DNA of 58,292 nucleotides from JBJGXI01 sp045635475 (GCF_045635475.1 NZ_JBJGXI010000034.1:1-58292); one strand, 5' to 3'. Shown: positions 40,177 through 49,393, numbered from the stretch's first letter. Numbers and translations are program-made. The notes: generated from the sequence alone by a model not told the origin.

Positions 40177-41460
40177 CTACTCCGGTAAGATTTGGCATAC
40201 TGCAATACGGTCATCTTCAACCCAGTTTTTCAAGAATTGATTAGCTTCCTCAACAGTTAATGCTTCGATTACTGGAAGTACTTCGAACAAGTCAATACCA
40301 AGCAAATTATAATGAATAAATTGATTTGATACAAATTCAAGAGAATTTAACGCGCGTAGAAACTGGCCAATTTTTTTTCGCTTCATGCGCTCAAAATCGT
40401 CATGATTCAACGTTACCTCTTTGAAATTATTTAACATACTAGTCAATTTTTTTGCTAAGGCATCTGGTTCAGTTGTATTTCCGCCGATAATTGAAAAACC
40501 AAAATTCTTTTCCAAATTCGCTTCGAAGCTGAAGCTATTGTCTATAAGGTCTTTTTCATACAATTCCTGATAATATTCGCCGCTTTTTGAAAAGTAATAA
40601 TCAAGTAACATGCTTGAAAGTAATTCTGCTTTTAAAAAGGAAACATTATCAACATAAGTAGCACTTTCTTTTAGACCAACCATGCATTTAGGCACGGAAA
40701 CAGGCATATGAATAACATGCTTTTTCTTTGCCACATCATTTGGCTCTTCAGGAAAAGAACGGTCTATTTCATTTAATTCAGCAAAACTCTTTTCAGCTTG
40801 ATTTTCTTTAATTAGCTTCATCATGTTTTCTGGTTCAAAATTCCCTGCAACGAATAATGTCATATTAGATGGGTGATAGAAAGTATGATAACACGTGTAC
40901 AGGTCTTCCTTCGTGATCTTTTCTATCGATTCTACAGAACCAGCTATATCAATTTGAACAGGATGATGATGGTATAAACTTTGAATCGTCCCAAAGAAAG
41001 AGCGCCAATCTGGTTGATCATCGTACATACGAATTTCTTGGGCAATGATGCCCTTTTCTTTTTCAACCGATTGATCTGAAAAATAAGGATCTTGAACAAA
41101 ATCGATCAATGTTGAAACATTTTCATCTATGTTACTTGTTGCTGAGAACAAATATGCAGTCTTCGTGAATGAAGTAAATGCATTGGCAGAAGCGCCACGT
41201 TTTGTGAAATCTTGAAACACATCTCTGTCTTCCTTTTCAAACAATTTGTGCTCAAGAAAGTGGGCAATACCATCCGGAACAGTTACTGGTTCAGATTCAC
41301 CGATTGGTACAAAAGTTTGATCAATCGATCCATAATTTGTTGAAAAAATGCCAAAGGTTTTAGCCATTTCTGGTTTTGGAAGCAGAAAAACATGCAACCC
41401 ATTCGCTAGTTTTTCTGAGTGAATTGTTTCTTTTAATTGCTCATAGTAGGTATTATTCAT
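40177..41460 (-). CDS. ymfH: YmfH, M16 family zinc peptidase (catalytic member)
   Basis: A 427-residue M16 peptidase, cytoplasmic by sequence. The inverted zinc motif HFLEH (HxxEH) is intact in DGIAHFLEHKLFEKEDRDVF near 66-70, with a later glutamate in the EKGIIAQEIRMYDDQP segment as third ligand. The second half is the non-catalytic M16 repeat. The substrate is unknown. It overlaps the ymfF stop by 8 bases, which fits production of a heterodimer with YmfF, as in mitochondrial processing peptidase. Confidence 0.93.
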   Translation of the reverse strand: MNNTYYEQLKETIHSEKLANGLHVFLLPKPEMAKTFGIFSTNYGSIDQTFVPIGESEPVTVPDGIAHFLEHKLFEKEDRDVFQDFTKRGASANAFTSFTKTAYLFSATSNIDENVSTLIDFVQDPYFSDQSVEKEKGIIAQEIRMYDDQPDWRSFFGTIQSLYHHHPVQIDIAGSVESIEKITKEDLYTCYHTFYHPSNMTLFVAGNFEPENMMKLIKENQAEKSFAELNEIDRSFPEEPNDVAKKKHVIHMPVSVPKCMVGLKESATYVDNVSFLKAELLSSMLLDYYFSKSGEYYQELYEKDLIDNSFSFEANLEKNFGFSIIGGNTTEPDALAKKLTSMLNNFKEVTLNHDDFERMKRKKIGQFLRALNSLEFVSNQFIHYNLLGIDLFEVLPVIEALTVEEANQFLKNWVEDDRIAVCQILPE

Positions 41461-42742
41461 TTTCGGTACCTCCTTGACTGGTTAGGAAATAAATCGTATC
41501 TAATTCAATTTTCTTACCAATTTGAAGCAAATCGTCTTTCGTCACTTGTTTAACCTTCTCAATTAAATCATCTGGGCTGCTATTACTTCCAGCTAAGACT
41601 TGATGATACAATAACTCAACTATTCCAAATGGATGATCTAACGTTTCCTTTAGCTGATTAACAATTATTTGTTTCGCTTCTTCCACCTGTTCTTCAGAGA
41701 AATCCCCTTGTTTCATTCGGTCCATTTGTTCTAGAATGATTTCCTTGGCATCATTGAACTTATCCGGAGCGATTCCACTAAACACAAATAGCAAACCTTT
41801 GTGACTCTCAATTCTAGAAGCGGCATAGTACGCTAAGCTATGTTTTTCACGAACATTCATGAATAACTTTGAGCTTGGGAAACCACCAAATATGCCATTA
41901 AACACCTGTAACCCTGGATATGCTTCATCAGTGTAAGTAATATTAGTTCGATAGCCGATGTGTAGTTTTGCTTGTTGCAACTGTTGTCGCTCAACTACCT
42001 CATTTACATTCTTAATCGCAGGTTTAATCGATACTTCAACTGTTTGCTCGTTGTCTGAAACTTCTCTTGAAAAACATGATTCCATCATGTTCTCGACATC
42101 TAATCCATCTAAATCACCAACGATATAAACATCCATCTGGTCTTGATGTAACAATTCCTGATAATAGCTATACAACTGTTGAGATGTAATTGCTTCTAAA
42201 TCATCTGGATAGCCGTGAACATGTAGGCTATACGCCTCATCTGTACACATCTCATCGATTAATCTCATATTTGCAAAGCTCATTTTATCATCAATAATGG
42301 AATCCATCTTATGCTTTAATGTTTGTTTCTCTCTTTTTAAGATTGACTCATCAAAAGCCCCATTGGACGTTTTTGGATTAAAAATAATTTCATGCAATAA
42401 ATCAAGAGCTTTATCTAAAATCGGTTCGTGTGACGTTAGGAATGCCTGGTTGGCGATTTCCATTCGAAAGGTTAAAATGTGATTATCCCCTTTTTTAGCT
42501 GCATCTATATTAAAAATTGCTCCATATAATTGATCAAGAGCAGTTTGCAGCTCGCGGGCAGTAGGATAGTTCTTTGTGCCTTGTTGAAGAATGTATGGAA
42601 TTAACGCTCTCTTTGTTATCGTGTCTCGTGATAAGGATGATTTGAAACGAGCAACAACATGAATTGTTTTAAACTTTTTCGTCGGAACAACGTGCAACTG
42701 AAAGCCTTTTGACGTAATTTTTTGTTCTTTTACCATTTGCAT
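41453..42742 (-). CDS. ymfF: YmfF, M16 family peptidase-like protein (lacks zinc motif)
   Basis: A 429-residue M16 homologue. The place of HxxEH holds RALIPYILQQGTKNYPTARE, so the zinc ligands are missing and it is probably a non-catalytic partner of YmfH. Later parts are typical, for example FNGIFGGFPSSKLFMNVREK and SLAYYAASRIESHKG. The start at 42742 follows GGGAGGAAAGACAC; the open frame extends upstream to 42784 without a site. The same active/inactive pairing is found for ymfF/ymfH in B. subtilis. Confidence 0.92.
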   Translation of the reverse strand: MQMVKEQKITSKGFQLHVVPTKKFKTIHVVARFKSSLSRDTITKRALIPYILQQGTKNYPTARELQTALDQLYGAIFNIDAAKKGDNHILTFRMEIANQAFLTSHEPILDKALDLLHEIIFNPKTSNGAFDESILKREKQTLKHKMDSIIDDKMSFANMRLIDEMCTDEAYSLHVHGYPDDLEAITSQQLYSYYQELLHQDQMDVYIVGDLDGLDVENMMESCFSREVSDNEQTVEVSIKPAIKNVNEVVERQQLQQAKLHIGYRTNITYTDEAYPGLQVFNGIFGGFPSSKLFMNVREKHSLAYYAASRIESHKGLLFVFSGIAPDKFNDAKEIILEQMDRMKQGDFSEEQVEEAKQIIVNQLKETLDHPFGIVELLYHQVLAGSNSSPDDLIEKVKQVTKDDLLQIGKKIELDTIYFLTSQGGTENE

Positions 42743-42836
42743 GTGTCTTTCCTCCCTAATATTAATATATGTATAGCATTTCATTACCTAACTATATCTA
42801 TCCAATTGGAAAATAATGCTTCTCTTTATTTTAACG

Positions 42837-42873
42837 AAAAAGAAACCCGGAAACAAATCCCGAGTTTCTTTTT
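42837..42873. terminator. Stem-loop downstream of the nup region, before ymfF
   Basis: AAAAAGAAACYCGG and CCGRGTTTCTTTTT arms with one mismatch can terminate in both directions. On the minus strand it lies between nupQ with its repeat and the ymfF start. Confidence 0.8.
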
Positions 42874-42895
42874 CATGTATTTTTAAGAAAAGCTG

Positions 42896-43518
42896 TTTTC
42901 TTAAAGTAGTTGATATTTCGCAAAATAGCTAGTATGCGTCGTAGTGTAAAGGTGCTCACTGATCCTACATGTGCACCGCTCCGTCCCTACACTTTGCTTT
43001 CCGCGGGGGGGCTAGTGAGCCTCCTCGCGCCTTCGCGCTAGGCCACTGAAAAAGTCCGATAAATTTTGAAAAGAGTGAATACCAAAAAAAATCCATCCCC
43101 ACTTTCCGCCTAAAAATCAGAAGTAAATCGAACTGGTTTCTCCACTTTTCTATAGAAAAGTAGCAAGATTTTGGGATAGTGTTTTTGAAAAAACTTCATT
43201 TTTAACAGACAAAGACTTTTTCAGTGGCCTCCCTTCGCGCTCCGGGGTCTCACTTACGCCGCTAGTCCCGCAGGAGTCAAGGTGTAGGGACTACGCTTCA
43301 TTAAAGGTGTTTAACAGAAAACCACCCTTAGCTGTGGAAAAATACGCCACTCCAGCGGGAAAGGAACAGTCTGAAGACCCCGCAGAGAGCGCTCTTTGCG
43401 ATCGAGGAGGAGTAGAGCGTTCCCCGCGGAAAGGGCGTATTTTTCCGCAGCGTCCGATTAGCAATCACTACTACGACGCATTTTGATTCAATCATGAATT
43501 CAACAAACTTTAAGAAAA
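42896..43518. repeat. Composite palindromic repeat with inverted ends, interrupted by a MITE
   Basis: Ends are TTTTCTTAAAG and the exact inverse CTTTAAGAAAA, with GCAAAATAGC and ATGCGTCGTA further in and TACGACGCATTTTG on the other side. The body contains two large hairpin modules: one from GTCCCTACACTTTGC to AGGTGTAGGGAC, one from GTGGAAAAATACGCC to GGGCGTATTTTTCCGC. The first is split by a 191-bp insertion at 43040-43230. The left half is nearly identical to 58090-58230. It fills the 780-base gap between ymfF and nupQ; no gene seen. Confidence 0.8.
43040..43230. mobile_element. MITE-like insertion, 191 bp, inside the composite repeat
   Basis: The insert begins AGGCCACTGAAAAAGTC and ends with its exact inverse GACTTTTTCAGTGGCCT, a 17-bp perfect terminal repeat. 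CCTTCGCGCT is present immediately before (43030-43039) and again one base after the insert (43232-43241), as expected for a target duplication; the uninterrupted copy at the window end has it once. The interior has a short palindrome around CACTTTTCTATAGAAAAGTAG and no open frame, so it is non-autonomous. The parent IS is not identified. Confidence 0.75.
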
Positions 43519-43522
43519 ACTC

Positions 43523-44485
43523 TTAACGACTTCCTTTAATATAAGGCTGACCATTTGCCTTCGGCGCTTCAGCACGGCCGATAAATCCAGCTAGTGCAAG
43601 GATTGTTAGAACATATGGCGCAATTGTCAAATAAATGGAAGGTACATTTTCTAATAAAGGAATATTGCCGCTTATTACACTTAAGCTTTGTGCAAATCCA
43701 AAAAATAATGCAGCACCCATTGCACCTAACGGATGCCACTTACCAAAAATGACGGCCGCCAATGACATAAACCCTTGACCTACAATTGTCGATGCAGAAA
43801 AGTTAAAGGCGATCGTAAGCGCAAAAACAGATCCACCGATCCCACCTAAAGCACCAGAAAGTAATACTGCAATATAACGCATTCTATACACATTTATACC
43901 GTTAGTATCAGCAGCCATAGGATGTTCCCCAACTGCCCTCAGCCTTAACCCAAAGGACGTTTTATATAAGACAAACCAAGCAATAAATGCCGTTAAAATC
44001 GCAATATAAGATGTATAGTGAACACCTTGAAAGAAAATAGGTCCAAGCACAGGTATATCAGAAAGCAAAGGAATATTTGTAGAGAAAATTGGCTCAGACA
44101 CCATATCTGTTTGTCCTTTACCATACCATTGCTTTGTTAAGAATACGCCTAGTCCAACAGCTAAAAAGTTAATTGCTACACCACTAACGACTTGATCTGC
44201 TCGTAAGGATACAGAAGCAACAGCGTGAATCAGCGAAAAGAGACTGGACACAAGCATTGCTACAATAATTGAAATCCACGGTGTTGCATCTCCAAATACG
44301 TCTGCAAACGTTAAATTAAAAACAATACCTACGAAAGCTCCCATTACCATTAAACCTTCTAATCCGATGTTAACAACACCAGAACGTTCACTAAACACAC
44401 CACCAAGAGCTGTGAAGATTAAAGGGGCTGAATAGAACAGTGCGATTGGAATAATAGACTGTAAAACATCAACAAGTGCTGACAT
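43523..44485 (-). CDS. nupQ: Nucleoside-type ABC transporter permease, NupQ-like
   Basis: Membrane permease of 320 residues and about eight to ten helices, family BPD_transp_2. Marks are FSERSGVVNIGLEGLMVMGA near 28-47, the loop GLRLRAVGEHPMAADTNGIN and GIGGSVFALTI. Best fit is the second permease of the guanosine importer NupNOPQ of B. subtilis. It starts one base after the nupP stop. A composite repeat follows it. Substrate is inferred from the family. Confidence 0.88.
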   Translation of the reverse strand: MSALVDVLQSIIPIALFYSAPLIFTALGGVFSERSGVVNIGLEGLMVMGAFVGIVFNLTFADVFGDATPWISIIVAMLVSSLFSLIHAVASVSLRADQVVSGVAINFLAVGLGVFLTKQWYGKGQTDMVSEPIFSTNIPLLSDIPVLGPIFFQGVHYTSYIAILTAFIAWFVLYKTSFGLRLRAVGEHPMAADTNGINVYRMRYIAVLLSGALGGIGGSVFALTIAFNFSASTIVGQGFMSLAAVIFGKWHPLGAMGAALFFGFAQSLSVISGNIPLLENVPSIYLTIAPYVLTILALAGFIGRAEAPKANGQPYIKGSR

Positions 44486-45529
44486 CTATTTCCCCTCCTT
44501 TTTAAAACGTAATAAAATCCAACGAATCATATAGCTAGCAGCTACGAAGAAGATAATAAGAGCGATCACAATTTCAACCAATTCAGAAGGTACACCAGCT
44601 CTTGGCATATTTAATGACCCCGTTTTTAGAGCACCAAATAATAAAGCCGAAATTACAACTCCAAACGCATTATTTGCGCCGAGTAGTGCAACCGCGATCC
44701 CATCAAAGCCTAAATTTGTAAACGCCGCATGTGTAGGCATATACCCGAAAGTACCGAGTCCTTCCATTGCTCCAGCTAAACCAGCGAATCCACCAGATAT
44801 TACCATAGCAGATATGATATTTTTTCCAACATTCATCCCTGCATATTCGGATGCATATTTGTTAAATCCAACCGCACGCAATTCATAACCAGTCGTTGTT
44901 TTCTCTAATAAAAACCACATGAAGATCGCTATGAGAAGTGCAACAAAAATACCAAAATGCAAACGTGAAAACCCGAAAGCTTCTGACAATGAATCGGACG
45001 CAAGTGATGCGGACCCAGCAATATTTTCGGTACGGTCTTTCGAGTCTGTTAATACATTTCTAATGATTGCATTTGAGGAGTGCAAGGCGATGTAATTCAT
45101 CATAATCGTAATGATTACTTCATGCACTCCTAATTTTGCCTTTAATAATCCTGGAATAAAACCCCAGAACGCACCGGCAAGTGCAGCTACAAGAAGTGAT
45201 AATGGCAAATGAATAATCATAGGCATATCAAAAGCAGTACCAATCCATACCGATGCGAGCCAGCCAACAATAACTTGCCCCTCTGCACCAATATTAAATA
45301 GTCCCGTTCGAAAAGCAAAGGCAACCGATAGCCCTGTCAAAATGTAAGGAGTAACCTGTCTAATTGTTTCCCCGAAATAATAAATATCACCAAATGATCC
45401 ATTCCATAATGCTATATACCCTTTTATAGGATTATACTGGAAGGCTAGCATAATAATTGCACCTGCTAGTAGTCCGAGAAATACGGAAATGATCGGAACC
45501 ATAATATTAAAATAACGATTAGAAAACAT
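44486..45529 (-). CDS. nupP: Nucleoside-type ABC transporter permease, NupP-like
   Basis: First permease of the importer, 347 residues with about eight to ten membrane helices. It has the BPD_transp_2 block LSVAFAFRTGLFNIGAEGQV near 60 and the EAA-like TGYELRAVGFNKYASEYAGM, then GGFAGLAGAMEGLGTFG. Its ATG overlaps the last base of the nupO stop (TAATG) and nupQ follows without a gap, so nupO-P-Q is one translational chain. Confidence 0.88.
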   Translation of the reverse strand: MFSNRYFNIMVPIISVFLGLLAGAIIMLAFQYNPIKGYIALWNGSFGDIYYFGETIRQVTPYILTGLSVAFAFRTGLFNIGAEGQVIVGWLASVWIGTAFDMPMIIHLPLSLLVAALAGAFWGFIPGLLKAKLGVHEVIITIMMNYIALHSSNAIIRNVLTDSKDRTENIAGSASLASDSLSEAFGFSRLHFGIFVALLIAIFMWFLLEKTTTGYELRAVGFNKYASEYAGMNVGKNIISAMVISGGFAGLAGAMEGLGTFGYMPTHAAFTNLGFDGIAVALLGANNAFGVVISALLFGALKTGSLNMPRAGVPSELVEIVIALIIFFVAASYMIRWILLRFKKEGK

Positions 45530-47061
45530 TAATGTTCACCCGCTTTCTCTCTACTACTACCTGCCATGAGTAACCCGAGTTCTTGTTCATCGGTCTCTTC
45601 AGGCTTCACATTTGCAACAATGCTTCCATCGAACATTACCGCGATTCGGTCACTCACATTCATAACCTCATCTAATTCAAAAGAAACAAGTAATACAGCT
45701 CGTCCTTTATCTCGTTCTTCAATTAATTTTTTATGAATGAATTCAATCGCACCTACATCAAGACCACGAGTTGGTTGCACGGCAATGATCAAATCAGGTG
45801 AACGATCTACTTCGCGAGCAATAATCGCCTTCTGTTGATTTCCTCCTGATAATGCTCGAGCTAATGTGAATTCACTAGGAGTACGCACGTCATATTCGTC
45901 TATTAATTTCTTTGCATGCGCGTATATATTTTTGAAAGATAACACACCTTTTTTAGCATACGGTTTTTGGTAGTAGGTTTGTAAGACCATATTTTCACCG
46001 ATTGGGAAATCGAGTACTAATCCGAATTTATGTCTATCTTGTGGGATGTGAGACACCCCTGACTCGGTTACTTTTCTCGGAGTCAAGCCTGTAATATCTT
46101 TCTCATTCAAGCTTACTTGACCTGCCTCTGTTTTTCTTAAGCCAGTAATGGCTTCAATAAATTCAGTTTGGCCATTTCCATCTACACCAGCTATGCCCAC
46201 GATTTCTCCTGCTTGGACATTAAGATTGAGATCTTTCACCATGTTTACACCTCGAGCATCCTTGACCCTTAGTCCTTTTATGGATAGAACGATTTGTTTT
46301 GGATTTGCAGGTGTTTTCTCAGTCGTAAAGCTGATTTCTCTCCCAACCATTAGTTCTGCTAATTGATCGACGTTAGTATCCTTAACATTAACTGTTTCAA
46401 TACCAACACCTTTCCTAATAATTGTGCATCGGTCACATACTTCCATAATTTCTTTTAATTTATGTGTAATTAAAATTATTGAAATACCTTCTTTAACTAA
46501 TGCTTTTAAAATTACAATTAGTTCCTTAATTTCTTGTGGAGTTAGCACAGCTGTTGGTTCATCTAAAATAAGAACCTCGGCACCTCGATATAATGTTTTT
46601 AAAATCTCAACTCGTTGTTGCATACCGACTGAAATATCTCGAATCTTAGCTCTTGGATCTACTTTCAACCCGTACTGCTCAGAAAGCTCAAGTACTTTTT
46701 GTTCTGCTTGCTTCATATCGATCTTTCCATATCGGCCGGGTTCACTACCCAATATGATATTTTGTGTAACAGTAAAAGTATCGATTAACATGAAGTGTTG
46801 GTGTACCATACCAATCCCCAGATCGTTCGCTACGTTAGGATCAGTTATATGTACCTTTTCACCTTTCACACGAATTTCTCCTCGTTCAGGCTGATATAGG
46901 CCAAATAATACATTCATAAGGGTTGATTTCCCCGCGCCATTTTCTCCAAGAAGTGCATGAATTTCTCCTTGTTTTACTTGTAGAGTAATATTATCGTTAG
47001 CAACGATACCTGGAAACTCTTTGCGTATATCGAGCATTTCTACTACATAATTATCCAACAT
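45529..47061 (-). CDS. nupO: Nucleoside-type ABC transporter ATPase, NupO-like
   Basis: Fused double ATPase of 510 residues. The first domain has a full Walker A ALLGENGAGKSTLMNVLFGL near 36-50, signature DISVGMQQRVEILK and Walker B VLILDEPTAVL; the second has a degenerate Walker A (GVDGNGQTEFIEA) and signature ALSGGNQQKAIIAREVDR, as usual in this sugar/nucleoside ATPase class. ATG with AAGGAG upstream. A stem-loop separates it from nupN. Confidence 0.9.
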   Translation of the reverse strand: MLDNYVVEMLDIRKEFPGIVANDNITLQVKQGEIHALLGENGAGKSTLMNVLFGLYQPERGEIRVKGEKVHITDPNVANDLGIGMVHQHFMLIDTFTVTQNIILGSEPGRYGKIDMKQAEQKVLELSEQYGLKVDPRAKIRDISVGMQQRVEILKTLYRGAEVLILDEPTAVLTPQEIKELIVILKALVKEGISIILITHKLKEIMEVCDRCTIIRKGVGIETVNVKDTNVDQLAELMVGREISFTTEKTPANPKQIVLSIKGLRVKDARGVNMVKDLNLNVQAGEIVGIAGVDGNGQTEFIEAITGLRKTEAGQVSLNEKDITGLTPRKVTESGVSHIPQDRHKFGLVLDFPIGENMVLQTYYQKPYAKKGVLSFKNIYAHAKKLIDEYDVRTPSEFTLARALSGGNQQKAIIAREVDRSPDLIIAVQPTRGLDVGAIEFIHKKLIEERDKGRAVLLVSFELDEVMNVSDRIAVMFDGSIVANVKPEETDEQELGLLMAGSSREKAGEH

Positions 47062-47215
47062 ATTTCAACTCCTTCTACTTACATTGCTACTTCTTCTTAG
47101 TATAAGCAAATTCTTATTAAAACACTTATTATTCCCTCATATAAATTGTTCTTACAAAAATCACCAAAGGAAAAGATCCTGAAGAACCTTTCCTTTAATG
47201 ACTTTCCTATCATGG

Positions 47216-47245
47216 AGAAAAGGCTAGATATTTCTAGCCTTTTCT
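47216..47245 (-). terminator. Stem-loop between nupN and nupO
   Basis: A perfect 13-bp stem AGAAAAGGCTAGA with TCTAGCCTTTTCT and a 4-base loop, 11 bases past the nupN stop. Downstream at 47166-47195 a second AAAGGAAA/TTTCCTTT pairing is possible. Partial termination would let nupN be made in excess of the membrane subunits. Confidence 0.75.
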
Positions 47246-47255
47246 CTGATAATTT

Positions 47256-48380
47256 TTAAAGTGAATCTAAGAATGTTTGTAACTCATCATCTGTAGTTGG
47301 AACTTCTACTTCGCCATCTAATATCTTTTGTTTCCAATCTTCTACAGCAGTATTTATTTCATCCGTGTAAGCTTCTTCGTTTGTTTTTGCTACATCGATA
47401 CCATTATCTTCTAAACCATACTCAATGGTTTCCCCGCCAGGGAATTCACCATTCATCGCACGTTTTGCAATATCTTGAACCGCAACGTCAACACGTTTCA
47501 ACATAGAAGTTAATGTAACGTTCATATCCTCAATTTGACCTTCATCGTGTTGATCACGGTCAACACCGATAACCCAAACATATGCATCTGGATCACTGTT
47601 TTTAATATCTTTCGCTTGTGCAAACACACCATTACCTGTAGCACCAGAAGCGTGATAAATAACATCAACACCACTATTGTACATGTTTGCTGCAATTGCT
47701 TTCCCTTTTGTAGCATCTTGGAATGAATCAGCATATTGAACTTGTACTTCGATCGCTGAATCTACAGAAGCTACACCAGCACGGAATCCTGCTTCAAAAC
47801 GCTTAATTAACTCACTTTGTGCTCCACCTATGAAACCAACTTTTCCTGACTCGGATTTCAAGGCAGCAGCAACACCTACTAGGAATGAACCTTGTTGTTC
47901 TTTAAATTTAATACTCGCAACGTTATCAGCTTCTACTACTTCGTCAACGATAGAATAGTTTGTATCTGGGTTTTGCTCTGCAATCTTTCCTGTTGATTCC
48001 GCTAACATGAACCCAATTGAGAAAATTAAATCATATCCATCTTTTGTTAGACGGTTCAAGTTAGGTAAATAATCGGCATCACCAGAAGATTGTGCATATG
48101 CATAGCTTTCACCTTCAACTAGTCCATTTTCTTCACCAAATTGTTTAATACCTTCCCAAGCAGATTGGTTGAATGATTTATCATCAACACCACCGACATC
48201 TGTTACCATACCAACTGTAAAATCAGTGTCAGCTTCTTCATTTGTACCTTCATTAGCAGCACCGTCATTTGTAGTATCTGTCTCTTCTTCTTCATCTTCT
48301 CCATTAGTACCACAAGCTGCCAAAATTAATCCAACAGACAGTAGTAATGCTAACAATAAAAACAAACGATTTTTCTTCAA
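47256..48380 (-). CDS. nupN: BMP family nucleoside-binding lipoprotein, NupN-like
   Basis: Substrate-binding lipoprotein of the Bmp/PnrA family, 374 residues. The signal peptide (1-22) ends with the lipobox LILAACGTNG, so Cys is the lipidated residue; an acidic linker (27-52) follows. The core starts FTVGMVTDVGGVDDKSFNQS and includes GGAQSELIKRFEAGFRAGV and GVDRDQHDEGQI. Start is TTG followed by a basic MKKN. It should hand nucleosides to NupO-P-Q. Downstream terminator-like hairpin precedes nupO. Confidence 0.93.
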   Translation of the reverse strand: MKKNRLFLLLALLLSVGLILAACGTNGEDEEEETDTTNDGAANEGTNEEADTDFTVGMVTDVGGVDDKSFNQSAWEGIKQFGEENGLVEGESYAYAQSSGDADYLPNLNRLTKDGYDLIFSIGFMLAESTGKIAEQNPDTNYSIVDEVVEADNVASIKFKEQQGSFLVGVAAALKSESGKVGFIGGAQSELIKRFEAGFRAGVASVDSAIEVQVQYADSFQDATKGKAIAANMYNSGVDVIYHASGATGNGVFAQAKDIKNSDPDAYVWVIGVDRDQHDEGQIEDMNVTLTSMLKRVDVAVQDIAKRAMNGEFPGGETIEYGLEDNGIDVAKTNEEAYTDEINTAVEDWKQKILDGEVEVPTTDDELQTFLDSL

Positions 48381-48428
48381 AATAGTACCCCCATTAAATA
48401 ATTATATTTGTAATTCTAGATGAACCAA

Positions 48429-48450
48429 CTAATTAACTTCTAACAATTAG
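48429..48450. promoter_or_regulatory. Inverted repeat between ymfC and nupN
   Basis: CTAATT and AATTAG flank AACTTCTAAC in the 105-base gap upstream of nupN. It could be an operator for the neighbouring GntR regulator; this is inference only. Confidence 0.3.
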
Positions 48451-48485
48451 TGTGGCACCACCTCCCAAAAGGTTTAAAATTAGAA

Positions 48486-49211
48486 TTAAGACCTTGTTCT
48501 CAATACATAAAAACTGAAAACATCTGCCCGAAAATAATTGGCTGAATATAATACAGGCTCGTCATCTTCCGTAAAGTGCATTTGCTTTAGCAACAATAAT
48601 GCTTGGTCAGGTTCACAGTGCAACAACGGGGAAACCACCTCATGATAACCTATAGGTTCTATGTAAGTAACAGCGTATCCTACACGCTTCTTACCATGCT
48701 CTTCTAATAATTTGAAGATGGAATCCTGTTCATGCACCTGTTCGAGTGGAATTAATCGATGATCAATCTTGTCCACACAAAAAACAGCTGGTTGTCCATC
48801 TGCTGTTCGTAGTCTCTCAATCTTTGCTAAAGTCTCTATTGGTTTAGGTGCAAATCTCTTTCTATCTTCTTCGGTCGGCTCAATTAATTCTGTCGACAAG
48901 TATTGGGACCCAGGTGTTCTACCAGAACGGATGATCATATCTGTAATACTGCTTAGTTGTTCAATTCCCGAAGAAACAATCGGTTTTGAATTTACAAATG
49001 TCCCAACACCATGCCTTCTTGAGACGACACTCTCCTCTTCTAATTGTCGAAGAGCTTCACGTAACGTTGCCCTTGAAACGCCTAGGCTTTTAGATAACTC
49101 AAACTCAGATGGAAGCTGTTGTTTTTCTTTATACATCCCCTCATCTATGTCTCGTTTTATACGATCAATAACTTGTAAATATAAAGGACGAGAATCTGTT
49201 TTCAAAGACAT
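48486..49211 (-). CDS. ymfC: GntR family (HutC-type) regulator, YmfC-like
   Basis: Transcription regulator of 241 residues with an N-terminal GntR winged helix (about 8-75: QLPSEFELSKSLGVSRATLR and REALRQLEEE) and a C-terminal UTRA effector domain (about 95-238). The effector is not known. In B. subtilis ymfC sits beside spoIIIE; here it lies directly before nupN on the same strand, which suggests it regulates the importer. An inverted repeat AATGTTAT/ATAACATT lies over its own promoter region. Confidence 0.9.
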   Translation of the reverse strand: MSLKTDSRPLYLQVIDRIKRDIDEGMYKEKQQLPSEFELSKSLGVSRATLREALRQLEEESVVSRRHGVGTFVNSKPIVSSGIEQLSSITDMIIRSGRTPGSQYLSTELIEPTEEDRKRFAPKPIETLAKIERLRTADGQPAVFCVDKIDHRLIPLEQVHEQDSIFKLLEEHGKKRVGYAVTYIEPIGYHEVVSPLLHCEPDQALLLLKQMHFTEDDEPVLYSANYFRADVFSFYVLRTRS

Positions 49212-49222
49212 ATGTACCCCCT

Positions 49223-49261
49223 AATGTTATCCTCACTTTAGAGACCTTACCAAATAACATT
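49223..49261. promoter_or_regulatory. Spaced inverted repeat upstream of ymfC
   Basis: AATGTTAT (49223-49230) and its inverse ATAACATT (49254-49261), 23 bases apart, lie in the region just before the ymfC start. Possible autoregulatory site. Confidence 0.3.
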
Positions 49262-49363
49262 ATTAAGAATATATCATTAATGATTTTAAAAATAAACAGA
49301 AATATGACGAATTTTGTCAAAAATCATTACAAATTTTGATCTGTTAGATATTGATACCGTATA

Positions 49364-49393
49364 AAAACCCTGTTTGCTTCACAAACAAGGGGT
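49364..49393 (-). terminator. spoIIIE terminator
   Basis: ACCCCTTGTTTG and CAAACAGGGT arms with one bulge around a 5-base loop, followed by TTTTTA on the minus strand. Confidence 0.85.
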
